The notes beneath the pieces were generated by a model, which was not told where the DNA came from, made no database searches, and worked only from the letters and a program-made list of their open reading frames with translations. A program made the position numbers and the translations under genes. Positions 4,947 through 5,055 of a stretch of 5,055 bases of DNA are shown one piece after another. The stretch spans positions 1 to 5,055 of the forward strand of contig JAFACJ010001098.1 of NCBI GenBank assembly GCA_023425615.1, written 5' to 3'. The stretch is from Actinomycetes bacterium. Its GTDB lineage: Bacteria > Actinomycetota > Actinomycetes > Streptosporangiales > Streptosporangiaceae. Numbering within the stretch: the stretch's first letter is position 1; each line of letters begins with the position of its first letter.

Positions 4947-5055
4947 ATGTACGAGCGCTTGCGTGAGGATGTCCTGGCCGGCCGCTTCCCCGCCGGAAGC
5001 CGCCTCCTGGAGACTTCGCTGGCCGCCGAGTACGGCGTCTCCCGCACCCCCGTCC
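4947..5055 (+). CDS. GntR-family transcriptional regulator (N-terminus only; runs off window)
   Basis: About 36 residues are visible and form the start of a GntR winged helix-turn-helix: YERLREDVLAGRF (2-14), PAGSRLLE (15-22), then SLAAEYGVSRTPV (24-36), the conserved recognition-helix block that normally continues REAL. The SRTPV form is typical of the FadR/FCD subfamily, whose C-terminal domain binds small carboxylate or related effectors; that domain lies outside the window. It is divergent from the importer operon across a short shared regulatory region, the usual arrangement for a local regulator of the transporter and catabolic genes. Start is uncertain. ATG 4947 is chosen; GTG 4944 is in frame and sits at the predicted transcript start. 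GTG 4911 would add 12 residues (including STRVRSV, which looks plausible for this family) but has only a distant AGGA and would place the promoter inside the gene. Confidence 0.88.
   Translation, partial: MYERLREDVLAGRFPAGSRLLETSLAAEYGVSRTPV

Noticed and set aside
4817..5047. 77-residue N-terminal extension of the lipoprotein into the divergent regulator
   Set aside because: It would bury the signal peptide and lipobox inside the protein, run antisense through the regulator and cross both promoters. The Shine-Dalgarno at 4827-4831 supports the short form.
1..5055. Transfer RNA, insertion sequence, CRISPR array or rho-independent terminator
   Set aside because: No such structure was seen on reading. 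Genes are contiguous with 4-base overlaps, and the only gap is the short divergent regulatory region.

Overview
The window comes from a high-GC actinomycete (Streptomyces or a relative). Evidence: strongly G/C-biased third codon positions, GTG starts, a lipoprotein with a VTAC lipobox, and families typical of this group (PPOX-class flavin/F420 protein, small P-loop kinase, FCD/GntR-type regulator, DszA/NtaA-type monooxygenase).

Layout. Almost the whole window is one minus-strand operon, read from about 4816 down past base 1. In transcription order it encodes: a secreted lipoprotein solute-binding protein of the NMT1/THI5 type (3773-4816); a second NMT1/THI5-type protein without any signal peptide (2874-3776); a PPOX-class split-barrel oxidoreductase (2485-2877); a uridine-kinase-like P-loop protein (1961-2488); an ABC permease (1206-1964); an ABC ATPase of the TauB/SsuB/ThiZ type (460-1209); and the N-terminal 154 residues of a DszA/NtaA/SnaA-family flavin-dependent monooxygenase (to base 1, continuing outside). 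All six gene junctions are 4-base ATGA or GTGA overlaps, so the genes are almost certainly co-transcribed and translationally coupled.

A single intergenic region of about 130 bases (4817-4946) separates this operon from a divergent plus-strand GntR-family regulator, of which only the first 36 or so residues are present. The region holds a convincing promoter for the regulator (TTGTGT, 16 bases, TAGAGT) that would give a leaderless or nearly leaderless mRNA. It also holds a weaker minus-strand promoter (-10 TAGTAT), a near-palindrome around GTATAC that is a reasonable GntR operator candidate, and repeated TGGAT half-sites.

How the genes may work together (inference). The lipoprotein, permease and ATPase form a one-permease importer for a small organic ligand. 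The monooxygenase would oxidise the imported compound using reduced flavin. The PPOX protein, kinase and cytoplasmic binding-protein homologue add processing or sensing steps. The regulator probably responds to the substrate or a product. The substrate cannot be read from the sequence. A thiamine-pyrimidine-like, flavin, sulfonate/sulfone or aminopolycarboxylate compound are all compatible with the families present. No TPP or FMN riboswitch is visible upstream.
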